DNA of 64,000 nucleotides, taken from NCBI GenBank assembly GCA_050251035.1, contig JBFWNN010000001.1, positions 124,001-188,000 on the forward strand, written 5' to 3'. The notes under the pieces were generated by a model. That model made no database searches, was not told where the DNA came from, and saw nothing but the letters and a program-made list of their open reading frames with translations. Made by a program: the position numbers and the translations under genes. Positions 45,499 to 53,976 of this stretch are shown one piece after another (within the stretch, counting starts at the first letter, position 1; each line of letters opens with the position of its first letter). Source of the DNA: Taklimakanibacter sp050251035. GTDB lineage: Bacteria > Pseudomonadota > Alphaproteobacteria > Rhizobiales > Aestuariivirgaceae.

Positions 45499-46291
45499 TG
45501 GTGATACCTGTGGTACGATCGATGACGAGCATCAGGACTGCGACGATTGCCATGAAGACGACGGTAGCGGCGGCGATCGTCAGGTCGAAGTTGGCGCGCA
45601 TGGCGGAAACCAGCGCGACAGGCAGCGTGTAGGTCCGCGAATCGGTCAGAAACATGGAGACCGCGACGTCGTCCATCGAGACCGCGAAGCTGAAAATCGC
45701 GCCGGCCGCGATCCCGCTGCGTGCAAGCGGCAGCGTTACCGTCCAGAATGCCGCGCGCTCCGAGGCGCCGAGGCTCATGGCTGCATCGGCATAGATGGGA
45801 TTGACCGCCGCGAGGCTGGTAACGCTGGCACGCACCACATAGGGAATGGCTAGGATGAGATGGCCGCACAGGAGACGTACGAAGCCGTCGACCGCGCCGA
45901 TCGAAGACAGGTAGAGCAGCAGCCCGAAGCCGATCACGACCGGCGGCACGACCAGCGGCGAGAGCAGGAAGGACAGGATCAGTTCTCTGCCCCGAAAGCG
46001 GAAGCTGGTCAGCACGATGGAAATGGCGACTCCCGCCGCGGTGGCGACCGTCGTCACCAAGGCGGCGAGCAGAAGGCTTGTCTTCAATCCTTGCAGAAGG
46101 ACCGGATCAGAGAAAAAACGCTCATACCATTGGAACGAGAGAGACGGCGGCGGAAGGGGGCCGAGGAACGTGCGCGAATCGAAGGAGAGCAGTGCGGTAA
46201 CCGCCAGCGGCGCGACGAGAAAGACGAGGCTGAGACCCATCGCCAAAAGGACGAGCGCGCGCCACGCCGTATCCTGAAGGCGCTTGCTCAT
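45470..46291 (-). CDS. ABC transporter permease (PotC-like)
   Basis: 273 residues, six transmembrane helices, with the EAA loop AAMSLGASERAAFWTVTLPLARSGIAAGAIF that contacts the ATPase. Starts MSKRLQDTAWRALVLLAMGL at 46291 (ATG overlapping the stop of the previous permease by 4 bp); the longer reading upstream is not real. Second permease of the importer. Confidence 0.92.
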   Translation of the reverse strand: MSKRLQDTAWRALVLLAMGLSLVFLVAPLAVTALLSFDSRTFLGPLPPPSLSFQWYERFFSDPVLLQGLKTSLLLAALVTTVATAAGVAISIVLTSFRFRGRELILSFLLSPLVVPPVVIGFGLLLYLSSIGAVDGFVRLLCGHLILAIPYVVRASVTSLAAVNPIYADAAMSLGASERAAFWTVTLPLARSGIAAGAIFSFAVSMDDVAVSMFLTDSRTYTLPVALVSAMRANFDLTIAAATVVFMAIVAVLMLVIDRTTGITNAFRSTHQR

Positions 46292-47163
46292 ACATGCAGC
46301 CTCAGGCTCGTCCAGCGCCGCGCCAGGGCCGAAAGCAGTGCGACGATGGCGAGCGCCAGCACCAGCAGGCCGATCGATATGGCTGCGCCGCTGGGATAGT
46401 TCGCGATTTCGCTGAAACGGGTGTAGACGAGGCTGGAGACGAAATTGACGCGGCCGCTGCCCAAGATCATGGGGATGACGAACGCGGACAGCGAGAAGGT
46501 GAAGGAGAACAGGAAGGCGGTCAGGATGCCCGGCGCGCATAGCGGCAGGGTGATCGTCGCATGCGCCATCCAGGCGGAGGCGCCGAGTGACTGCGCGCTT
46601 TCATGCAGGTTCGGATGGATGGAGCGGAGTGGTCCGATCAGGGTCAGCACGCTCATCGGCAGAATATAGTGGAGAAGGCCGGCGCCCACGACGAATTCGA
46701 TGTAGGCCCTGCTGGTCGGGGCGATGCCGAGCGACAGGAGAACGGGCCGCATGGGACCAACGGCGCCCAGCGTGAGCTGAAGCGCATAGGCCCTGACCAG
46801 GACGCCGAGGAACATGAGCAGCACGAAAAGGCCGATCAGCAATGCCGTCAATCTCGCGGACGAGCTGCGCGCGCAGACATGGGCAAGCGGCAGCGCGAGG
46901 ATGACGCTGGCAAGCGACGCCAGCAGGCCGATTCGCAAGGTCGTCCCCAGTGCGGCCGAGAAAGATCCACTGAGCAGTCCTACGTAATTTTCAAGGGTGA
47001 AGCCGGCATCGGGCCGCCCCCCGACGAAACCCGGTTCGAAGGGGCGCAGGCTCTCGATGAAGAGAACCGCCAGCGGCAACAGGAAAAGCCCGAAATAGAT
47101 GGCGCCCGCTGGCAACGACAGAGCAAACCGGGCAATGGGGCGCTCGTCTTGGCGTACCATCAA
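46288..47163 (-). CDS. ABC transporter permease (PotB-like)
   Basis: 291 residues, six transmembrane helices, EAA loop SAQSLGASAWMAHATITLPLCAPGI. Starts MMVRQDERPIARFALSLPAGAIYFGL. ATGA overlap (46288-46291) with the second permease. Forms the heterodimeric channel of the importer. Confidence 0.92.
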   Translation of the reverse strand: MMVRQDERPIARFALSLPAGAIYFGLFLLPLAVLFIESLRPFEPGFVGGRPDAGFTLENYVGLLSGSFSAALGTTLRIGLLASLASVILALPLAHVCARSSSARLTALLIGLFVLLMFLGVLVRAYALQLTLGAVGPMRPVLLSLGIAPTSRAYIEFVVGAGLLHYILPMSVLTLIGPLRSIHPNLHESAQSLGASAWMAHATITLPLCAPGILTAFLFSFTFSLSAFVIPMILGSGRVNFVSSLVYTRFSEIANYPSGAAISIGLLVLALAIVALLSALARRWTSLRLHV

Positions 47164-47199
47164 TCTGTGCTGCTCTCCTTGTCCGGTCGCTTCTGGATA

Positions 47200-48267
47200 T
47201 CAGAGAAGCGGAGCGATCTCATCTTCCCAGCGCTTGGCCCACTCGTCCTGCTTGGCCAGCACGACCGAGAAATCGGGAATATAGACGAACTCGTCCATTT
47301 CGGCAGCAGTGAAAGCCAAGTGCTTGAGTGCGTCTGGCGCCTGCGCCTTGACGTTGAGCGGCGCCTCACCCGCCACGCTAGCGTAGAGCGCATTCATCTC
47401 CGGCGTGATGCAGAAGTCGATGAACTTCAGCGTAGCGGCCTTGTTCGACCGGTTCTTCAGAACACCGAAGCCGCTCTGGTACAGGAAGGCGGGAATGCCC
47501 TTCTGCTTGGTCAGCCTCACCACCTCGAAGTTCTTGGCAACCGCGCCCCATGCGGGCTCGGCGAAGCAGCCGACCGCCGTCTCCCCGCTGCTGATCGAGT
47601 TCGAGAACTCAATGTCGGCTGTCGCCACGCGGCCGATATTGCCCGCCTTGGCGAGCTCCTTCATGAGCTTCCAGCCAGGCTCCATGTCGTTCTCGCTGCC
47701 GCCCGCATGAAGCGCCAGCGCCACGATCTGGAGCATCATGCACTGCGTGGGGCCAGGCCAGCAGATGAGTCCCTTCAGGGACGGGCTGAACAGATCGTCC
47801 AGGCTCTTCACCTCGACCGGCGATGTGTCCTTGCGATAGCCGAAATAGATGCCGCCCACGGCGCGGGGCACGGCCTTCCATGCTCCGGTCGCATCCTTGA
47901 TGATGACCTTTTCCGGGATGTCCGCGATGTTGGGAACATCCGCCGGGGTGATCGTCTCCAGCCAGCCCTCGTTGATCATGGTCTGAAACGACCCTTCCCA
48001 GCCGGCGACGTAGTCGAATTCCGGTGCGGGCCAAGACGCCTTGATCTTGGGCAGGATCGATGCAGCGCCCCCCTGCAGCAAGGTCCAGTTGACCGTGACG
48101 TCGGACTGTTTGGCCGTGATTTCCTTCATGGCGGCCACGACGTCGCCACCCCATTCCACCGCGGAGATGCCGGTCGCCGCGAAGGCCCGCAGGTCGGACA
48201 AGCAGGCAAGGGAAACCATCGACCCCACAAGGGCGGACCGTTGCAGAAGGATGCGTCTGTTGATCAT
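47200..48267 (-). CDS. extracellular solute-binding protein (PotD/spermidine-putrescine type)
   Basis: 355 residues with a Tat-like/Sec signal (MINRRILLQRSALVGSMVSLACLSDLRAFA, RR motif absent in strict form) and the SBP fold with GISAVEWGGDVVAAMKEI. Polyamine-type binding proteins recognise amino acid, polyamine or related cationic ligands. AGGGGAG precedes the ATG at 48267. It lies directly after an M24 hydrolase gene, which suggests that the imported ligand is that enzyme's substrate (inference). Confidence 0.9.
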   Translation of the reverse strand: MINRRILLQRSALVGSMVSLACLSDLRAFAATGISAVEWGGDVVAAMKEITAKQSDVTVNWTLLQGGAASILPKIKASWPAPEFDYVAGWEGSFQTMINEGWLETITPADVPNIADIPEKVIIKDATGAWKAVPRAVGGIYFGYRKDTSPVEVKSLDDLFSPSLKGLICWPGPTQCMMLQIVALALHAGGSENDMEPGWKLMKELAKAGNIGRVATADIEFSNSISSGETAVGCFAEPAWGAVAKNFEVVRLTKQKGIPAFLYQSGFGVLKNRSNKAATLKFIDFCITPEMNALYASVAGEAPLNVKAQAPDALKHLAFTAAEMDEFVYIPDFSVVLAKQDEWAKRWEDEIAPLL

Positions 48268-48329
48268 TGTTCCACTCCCCTTGAAAGTTTTTTTGTCAGG
48301 CCACTTCACTCGTTGTCTTGTTCTGCGTT

Positions 48330-49523
48330 CTAGATGATCGGCAACTTCGGCTCGTTGGCGAGCGTCAGGTACTCGTATCCGGTTTCCGTGACGCAGATCG
48401 AATCCTCGATTTGAACGCCCCACTTGTCCGTGATGTAGATCGCCGGTTCGACCGAAAGGGTCATGCCCGGCTGGAGCGCGGTGTCGTCACCCTCCTTGAG
48501 GTCCGGCGCCTCGGCGATATCGAGGCCGACACCGCGGCCGAGGCGGTGCTCTATGTGTTCGCCGTAGCCCGCATCATAGATGATCTCGCGCACGATCTTG
48601 TCCAGGTAGCTCGCCTTGACACCCGGCTTCACTTCGGAGAGCGCGGTCTGCTGGGCGTGATACAGTAGGTCGTAGACCTTGTGCATCTCGTCGGTAGCCT
48701 CTCCGAGCACGAAGTTGCGGGAGAAACCGACCCTGTAGCCCTTGAACTGATTGGTCATGCAGAAGCACATCGCGACCATGTCGCCCCTGCGCATGCGGTT
48801 AGGCGAACCCCTGCCGTGCGAGATCGAGGAGCGCGCGCCGGACTGGATGAGCTGCACGCCGTCGGTGATCGGCGAGTGATTGACGTCCTCCGGATCGAGA
48901 AGATTTGCCGCCATGTCCGTAGCCGCCATGCGTGCAGCCTGCGCGACCTCGTACTCGCGCAGGCCGGGCTTGGCGGCATTCAGCGAGGCGTTCCAGGCTG
49001 CGACGGCGACCTTTCCCGACTTCTTGAGGAGATCAATTTCATAAGGCGACTTGACCATGCGCAGGTCGCGGAGGATCCCGGAGGCGTCGCGGAAGCGCGT
49101 GCCGGCCGGCAGCGCGGCCTCGATTCGGCGAAATTCGCCAAGCGGGAGAGCTGCCTCCTCGATGCCGATCAATCCACCGCCGAGCTTCTTCTCCCGCACG
49201 ACCTGCGCCAGAAGGTCGTAGGGATTCTGGTGCTTGCCGGCCTCGGGAAATTCCGTGTAGTAACGAACGTCGTCGATCCAGCTGGTCTTCTCGGCGTATT
49301 CGTGTTCGTTCTTCGACACCATGAAGACGCAGCCGCCGTCCGCGGGAACCAGGACCGATTCCATGCGGATGGCAATGAACTCCCAGAAGCCGCTGACATA
49401 CCAGACATTGGTGGGGGATGTGACCAGCAGCGCGTCCAGGCCCGCCTCGCGTATCTTCGCCTGAATGCGGCTGGCGCGCCCCTGAAACTCGTTGATCCGC
49501 GCGGTGGTGCGGTCGATATTCAT
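48330..49523 (-). CDS. M24-family (creatinase/prolidase/aminopeptidase P-type) hydrolase lacking three metal ligands
   Basis: 397 residues, creatinase-type N-terminal domain (about 15-160) and a pita-bread catalytic domain. Alignment to prolidase blocks gives C253 where the first Asp ligand stands (GDMVAMCFC), G266 for the second (RVGFSR), R330 for the His (HRLGRGVGLDIAEAP), while Glu359 (SVEPAIY) and Glu373 (IEDSI) remain. Three of five metal ligands are missing, as in creatinase and ectoine hydrolase, so it is probably a metal-independent hydrolase. It heads the importer operon. GAGGA precedes the ATG at 49523. Confidence 0.88.
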   Translation of the reverse strand: MNIDRTTARINEFQGRASRIQAKIREAGLDALLVTSPTNVWYVSGFWEFIAIRMESVLVPADGGCVFMVSKNEHEYAEKTSWIDDVRYYTEFPEAGKHQNPYDLLAQVVREKKLGGGLIGIEEAALPLGEFRRIEAALPAGTRFRDASGILRDLRMVKSPYEIDLLKKSGKVAVAAWNASLNAAKPGLREYEVAQAARMAATDMAANLLDPEDVNHSPITDGVQLIQSGARSSISHGRGSPNRMRRGDMVAMCFCMTNQFKGYRVGFSRNFVLGEATDEMHKVYDLLYHAQQTALSEVKPGVKASYLDKIVREIIYDAGYGEHIEHRLGRGVGLDIAEAPDLKEGDDTALQPGMTLSVEPAIYITDKWGVQIEDSICVTETGYEYLTLANEPKLPII

Positions 49524-49685
49524 CAATATCCTCAATAAGTGCTCAAAGTTTTGGCACGAATATTTTCCGGGCTGTCGTGCTGACCGTACCCGAGCTCCCC
49601 TTCCAGCCAGCGTGAAGAGCCGGTCGGGACGCTGTGTGATCAGAGCTTGGTTCAACAGAGACCGCTTGGCCAACGAATCTTCTTG

Positions 49686-49708
49686 AAGAATTCAGATAAA
49701 TAATTCTT
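49686..49708. promoter_or_regulatory. AAGAATT-N9-AATTCTT dyad upstream of LysR gene
   Basis: Perfect 7-bp arms AAGAATT (49686-49692) and AATTCTT (49702-49708) lie 8-31 bp before the LysR ATG, in the 193-bp gap between it and the M24/importer operon. The ATTC...GAAT/TA-rich core resembles the T-N11-A site class of LysR regulators. Confidence 0.55.
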
Positions 49709-49716
49709 ATAAGACG

Positions 49717-50601
49717 ATGACGCTGACGCCTGAACCGGACCTGCTGCGCGCCTTCGTGGAGATCGTCGAAAACGGCAGCTTCACGCTGGCGGCAAGGCGC
49801 GTCCATCGTACCCAGGCGGCTGTCAGCATGCAGATCAAGCGGCTGGAGTCGGCTCTTGGCTGCAAGCTGTTTGAACGAAGCGGGAGGGGCGTGCGTCTGA
49901 CCGCGGAAGGCGAAGCCTTTTACGATCATGCGCGACGTATCCTGCGCTCCTATAGCGAGGCTCTCGCAGCGTTCTCGGATCGCCAGATCACCGGCGAAAT
50001 CGCCATCGGTCTGCCGGACGATCTCGCGCTCAGTCATCTGCCGGCAATCATCCAGCGCTGCTTTGCCCGCTTTCCCGCCGTGCGGATCAGCGTGGTCAGC
50101 GAGCCATCGCGGCGCCTCCTCGGCTATCTGGCGGAAGGCAGCATCGACATTGCCCTTGTCACGGAAGGAGAAGGCGCCGCCGCCGGCGTGCTACTGCGCC
50201 GTAGCCGGCCGATTTGGGTTTGCGGCGCGCGCTCGCATGTTTACGACGGCAACCCGGTGCCGCTCGCCATTTTCCATACGGGGGACATATTTCGCCGCTC
50301 GGCCATCGAACGGCTGGAAGCACTCGGGCGGACGGCCCAGGTCTGCATCTCGAGCGCCAGCTTTGCCGGTGTGCGGGCAGCCGTGCAGGCCGGTGTCTCG
50401 GTTGCCGTCGTGTTTCCCGAAAATGTCGAGAGCGGCTGGCGCATCCTCAGCTCCGAGGACGGCTATCCCGACCTGCCGGAGCTGGGGGTACTCCTGGTGC
50501 AACTCGATCGGACTTCCGTCCTCACCCAGGAGGTCTCGGCCGAGATCGTGCGGTACTTCCAGACGTCATCGGCCCTGTCGGGGCTCATCGTCGGTCCATG
50601 A
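49717..50601 (+). CDS. LysR-family transcriptional regulator
   Basis: 294 residues: HTH (about 5-62, LLRAFVEIVENGSFTLAARRVHRTQAAVSMQIKRLE) and effector-binding domain (about 92-290). Divergent from the M24-hydrolase/ABC operon, so it is the likely regulator of that operon, sensing its substrate or an intermediate (inference). A dyad overlaps the region just upstream of its start and may be the site for autoregulation. Confidence 0.93.
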   Translation: MTLTPEPDLLRAFVEIVENGSFTLAARRVHRTQAAVSMQIKRLESALGCKLFERSGRGVRLTAEGEAFYDHARRILRSYSEALAAFSDRQITGEIAIGLPDDLALSHLPAIIQRCFARFPAVRISVVSEPSRRLLGYLAEGSIDIALVTEGEGAAAGVLLRRSRPIWVCGARSHVYDGNPVPLAIFHTGDIFRRSAIERLEALGRTAQVCISSASFAGVRAAVQAGVSVAVVFPENVESGWRILSSEDGYPDLPELGVLLVQLDRTSVLTQEVSAEIVRYFQTSSALSGLIVGP

Positions 50602-50714
50602 GGGCGGCGGCGAGATGAACGATCCCGCATCTCGTGGGCCGGCCGGGCGGACCGCACGTTGTCTTGACGGGAGCGCCGGGCTACACGGTCGGCCCTCATC
50701 AGAAGGAGATTCCC

Positions 50715-51128
50715 GTGACTGCCGCCCAGACCCGCAAGCTCGTCCAGACCTATTACGATGCCTTCAACCGGCAGGATGTCGAGGCCATGCTCGCCTGCCT
50801 GGGCCCGGGCTTCGTCCATGAGGTGAGCCAGGGCGAAAGGCGCAAGGGCAAGGCACTGTTCAAGGACTTCCTCACCCATATGAACAAGAGCTACCGCGAG
50901 AAGCTCGCCAATATCGCCGTCATGACGGATGCTTCGGGCGCGCGGGCCGCGGCCGAATTCGATCTCAAGGGCAAATATCTCGCGACCGATCCCGGCCTGC
51001 CGAAAGCCAAGGGACAAGGCTACAAACTCCGCGTGGGCGCCTTTTTCGAGATCAGGAACGGCAAAATCACGCGCGTTTCTACCCATTACAATCTCAAAGA
51101 CTGGACGCGCCAGGTGCTGGGCGCCTGA
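50715..51128 (+). CDS. NTF2-like/ketosteroid-isomerase-related protein
   Basis: 137 residues of SnoaL/NTF2-like fold, starting TAAQTRKLVQTYYDAFNRQDVEAMLACLGPGF with HEVSQGERRKGK and the C-terminal IRNGKITRVSTHYNLKDW. GTG at 50715 has AGAAGGAGAT upstream; longer readings begin in the LysR tail. Family members are isomerases, hydratases or binding proteins; function unknown. Confidence 0.85.
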   Translation: MTAAQTRKLVQTYYDAFNRQDVEAMLACLGPGFVHEVSQGERRKGKALFKDFLTHMNKSYREKLANIAVMTDASGARAAAEFDLKGKYLATDPGLPKAKGQGYKLRVGAFFEIRNGKITRVSTHYNLKDWTRQVLGA

Positions 51129-51320
51129 ACTTCGCAAAATGATTCAGGATCGGCGGCTAAGATACTGAAATCAGATTCGAAAGCGGCTTCGTCAAATCGA
51201 CATCGTCCTGTCGTGAAAAGCGGCGATGATGGCGCAAGTTTAAAGAGAGCCCTCGTTTCTCAGGCGGCGTTGCGTAAGCCTGCGAAATGAGGGGCAGGAT
51301 CGGAAGGCGTTCCTCCCCGG

Positions 51321-51426
51321 CGCGCATCCCGGCGAAGTGGCTTCACTTCGCCGTAAGGATTCGCGCCAATCAATATCTGGAGCAAATCCTTATCGCCAAA
51401 GTCTGCAACTTTGGCGGGATTTGCTC
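51321..51426. repeat. RIME-like intergenic mosaic element with two large palindromes
   Basis: Palindrome 1: CGCGCATCC...GGATTCGCG (51321-51365) enclosing GGCGAAGTG-GCTT-CACTTCGCC. Palindrome 2: GAGCAAATCC (51380-51389), TTAT, CGCCAAAGT-CTGCA-ACTTTGGCG, then GGATTTGCTC (51417-51426): a 19-bp stem with one 4-base bulge. Together about 105 bp, like the Rhizobium-specific intergenic mosaic elements (RIME). It lies in the 364-bp gap between the NTF2 and GNAT genes. The rest of the gap (51129-51320) shows no gene or obvious element. Confidence 0.75.
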
Positions 51427-51492
51427 TAAGGGAAGGGCGCCTTCTTTTTTCTGTGCAGGAGGCCTCCTTTTGCTATAGCTCGCCGCAAGACA

Positions 51493-52086
51493 ATGGGCGG
51501 GATCACCACCGAAATATTGACCGGCTCCGGCTTCGACGCGGGCCTCGACGCCGTGGCGCGGCTGCGCATCGAGGTGTTCCGCAGCTTTCCCTATCTTTAC
51601 AAGGGCTCGCTCGATTATGAGCGGCGCTATCTGCGCAAGCTCAAGGACGCCCGTGGCGCCGTCATCATCGTCGCGCGGGAGGGCTCGCGGATCGTCGGCG
51701 CCTCGACCGGCCTGCCGCTCGCTGAAGAGCATGACGAGTTCAAGGCGCCCTTCCTGGCCCAGGGCTTCGACACCTCCGCGATCTTCTACTGCGCCGAATC
51801 CGTACTGGCCGCGCCCTATCGCGGGCAGGGCCTGGGGCATGCCTTCTTCGATGCCCGCGAAGCCCATGCGCTGGGCCTCGGTCTCGCGCAGTCGACCTTC
51901 TGCGCGGTGGTCAGGGCGCCGGACGACCCGCGCCGGCCGCCCGATTACCGCCCTCTCGACGAGTTCTGGACAAAGCGGCGATACCGGCCCTTAAAGGGGG
52001 TCACCGCCACCTATTCATGGGCCGAGATCGGCGACGGGGAGGACGAGACCGATCACGTGCTGCAATTCTGGATGAGGGATCTATGA
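51493..52086 (+). CDS. GNAT-family N-acetyltransferase
   Basis: 197 residues with the acetyl-CoA loop APYRGQGLGHAFFDAREAHA and the N-terminal TEILTGSGFDAGLDAVARLRIEVFR. It overlaps the following nitrilase-superfamily gene in an ATGA. GNAT domains are fused N-terminally to nitrilase-type domains in a known fusion group, so this pair is the split form (inference). ATG 51493 has no strong ribosome site. Confidence 0.88.
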   Translation: MGGITTEILTGSGFDAGLDAVARLRIEVFRSFPYLYKGSLDYERRYLRKLKDARGAVIIVAREGSRIVGASTGLPLAEEHDEFKAPFLAQGFDTSAIFYCAESVLAAPYRGQGLGHAFFDAREAHALGLGLAQSTFCAVVRAPDDPRRPPDYRPLDEFWTKRRYRPLKGVTATYSWAEIGDGEDETDHVLQFWMRDL

Positions 52087-53009
52087 GCCGAAACCTGACG
52101 ATCGCCGCCGCGCAATATCCGCTCGATGCCTATGCCGCGATGGACGCCTATGAGGCGAAACTCGAGCGCTGGGTCAGTGAAGCGGCCAAGCAGGGCGCCG
52201 AACTCCTGGTCTTTCCCGAATATGGCGCCATGGAGCTCGCGGCCCTCGACGGCCCGGCGGCCGGGCTCGATCTCGAGCGCTCCATCGATGCGGTGTCGCG
52301 CCGTCTGCCGGAGATCGACCAGATCCATTCGCGGCTGGCGCGCCAGCTTGGCGTTTCGATCGTGGCGGCAAGCGCCCCCGAGCGCCAGGCCGACGGCTCG
52401 ACCCTCAATGTGGCGCGCATCTTCGGGCCTTCCGGCCGGAAAGGCCGCTATGCCAAGCTGATGATGACACCCTGGGAGCGCGATCCCTGGAGGATCGCGG
52501 CCGGGAACGAGTTGCTCGTCTTCGATATCGGCCCGGCCAAGATCGGCCTCCTCATCTGCTACGACATCGAATTCCCGCTGCTGTCGCGGGCGCTGGCGGA
52601 AGCGGGCGCCGACATCATCCTGGCGCCCTCCAACACCGAGACCGAGCACGGCTATTGGCGCGTGCGTGTCGGTGCCATGGCGCGGGCGCTCGAGAACCAG
52701 GTCTATACCGTCCATGCGCCGACCGTGGGGCCGGCACCCTTCTGCGCTGCGGTCGAGACCAATTGCGGTGCCGCCGGCATCTTCGCCCCCTCCGACAAGG
52801 GTTTTCCGCCGGGCGGCGTGGTGGCGCTGGGCGAGATGAACCGGCCGCAATGGGTGACGGCCAAGCTCGATCTGACGCTCCTGAAAGCGGTGCGCGAGGC
52901 GGGGGGCGTGCAGACCTTCCGGCATTGGCGCGAGCAGCCGGGCGCCGGGCCGTTGCCCAAGGCGACGCTCGTCGATCTCACCGGCAAGCAAGCGGAGGCG
53001 GCGGCATGA
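52083..53009 (+). CDS. carbon-nitrogen hydrolase (nitrilase superfamily)
   Basis: 308 residues with the Glu-Lys-Cys triad: Glu46 (VFPEYGAME), Lys125 (GRYAKLMMTP) and nucleophile Cys159 (LICYDIEFP). Family members hydrolyse amides, nitriles or N-carbamoyl compounds; the exact substrate is unknown. It overlaps the GNAT gene by 4 bp and the carbonic anhydrase gene by 4 bp, so all three are probably translated together. Confidence 0.93.
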   Translation: MSRNLTIAAAQYPLDAYAAMDAYEAKLERWVSEAAKQGAELLVFPEYGAMELAALDGPAAGLDLERSIDAVSRRLPEIDQIHSRLARQLGVSIVAASAPERQADGSTLNVARIFGPSGRKGRYAKLMMTPWERDPWRIAAGNELLVFDIGPAKIGLLICYDIEFPLLSRALAEAGADIILAPSNTETEHGYWRVRVGAMARALENQVYTVHAPTVGPAPFCAAVETNCGAAGIFAPSDKGFPPGGVVALGEMNRPQWVTAKLDLTLLKAVREAGGVQTFRHWREQPGAGPLPKATLVDLTGKQAEAAA

Positions 53010-53635
53010 GCATTCCTTTCCCAAAACGCCTCCTCGAGGGCTATGCCAGCTTCCGCTCGGGGCGCTATGCCGCCGAGACCGAGCGCTATCTGAAGCTGGG
53101 GCAGGGTCAGCAGAAGCCTTCGATCATGATGATCGCCTGCTGCGACTCGCGCGCCGCGCCCGAGACGATCTTCGATGCGGGGCCGGGCGAGATCTTCGTC
53201 GTGCGCAATGTCGCCAATCTGGTGCCGCCCTATGCGCCCGACGGCCGACACCATTCGACCAGCGCCGCGCTCGAATTCGCCGTGCTGCAACTCGGCGTCC
53301 AGCATGTCGTCATCATGGGCCACGGGCGCTGCGGCGGCATCAAGGCGATCATCGAGCCGGGCGACCCCTTGAGCACCGGCGACTTCATCGGCAAATGGCT
53401 CGCCGGCGTGCGCGACGTCGCGGCGATCGTCGAGGACGACCACAGTCCGGCCGAGCGGCTGACGGCGGTCGAGCAGGCCTCGGTCGAGCATTCGCTCGCC
53501 AATCTGCGCACCTTCCCGTGGATCAGGGTGCGCGAGGGCAAGGGCCAGCTCACGCTGCATGGCGCTTGGTTCGACATCTCGCAAGGCGAGCTCAATGTCT
53601 ATGTCGAGGCGGAGCGCCGTTGGACGGTGGTGTAG
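53006..53635 (+). CDS. beta-carbonic anhydrase
   Basis: 209 residues with zinc ligands Cys46 (ACCDSR), His106 and Cys109 (MGHGRCGG) and the Asp-Arg pair (D47, R49). Interconverts CO2 and bicarbonate. ATG at 53006 with GGAGG upstream; the longer reading to 52655 is not real. Last gene of the GNAT-hydrolase-anhydrase operon; it may supply or use CO2/bicarbonate linked to the hydrolase (inference). Confidence 0.95.
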   Translation: MSIPFPKRLLEGYASFRSGRYAAETERYLKLGQGQQKPSIMMIACCDSRAAPETIFDAGPGEIFVVRNVANLVPPYAPDGRHHSTSAALEFAVLQLGVQHVVIMGHGRCGGIKAIIEPGDPLSTGDFIGKWLAGVRDVAAIVEDDHSPAERLTAVEQASVEHSLANLRTFPWIRVREGKGQLTLHGAWFDISQGELNVYVEAERRWTVV

Positions 53636-53676
53636 CAGCTTTCCGTCATCCCAGGATGACGAGCGGGAAAATAGCG

Positions 53677-53976
53677 ATGATCCTCGAACACGCGCTCTTG
53701 CAGGTGAAGCCCGGCCTTGAACAGGCTTTCGAGCAGGCGATGGGCGACGCGCTGCCGCTCATCGCGGCGACGCCGGGCTTCCTTACGCTCGAGGTCCGCC
53801 CGTGCATCGAAGCCAAGGGGAAATATCTGCTGCTGGTCGCCTGGGCGACGCTCGACGCGCATATCCAGGGCTTCCGTGGGTCAGAGCGCTATGGCGAATG
53901 GAAGCGCCTGCTGCATCATTTCTACGAGCCGTTCCCGCTGGTCGAACATTACAGCGCGCCGGTCGCCAGCGCATAG
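53677..53976 (+). CDS. antibiotic biosynthesis monooxygenase (ABM) domain protein
   Basis: 99 residues from ATG 53677 (MILEHALLQVKPGLEQAFEQAMGDALPLI), a dimeric ferredoxin-like ABM fold with YLLLVAWATLDAHIQGFRGSERYGEW. ABM proteins include small oxygenases and heme-degrading enzymes; this member's function is unknown. An earlier in-frame ATG at 53656 adds 7 residues. Overlaps the convergent ATP-grasp-like gene by 28 bp. Confidence 0.85.
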   Translation: MILEHALLQVKPGLEQAFEQAMGDALPLIAATPGFLTLEVRPCIEAKGKYLLLVAWATLDAHIQGFRGSERYGEWKRLLHHFYEPFPLVEHYSAPVASA

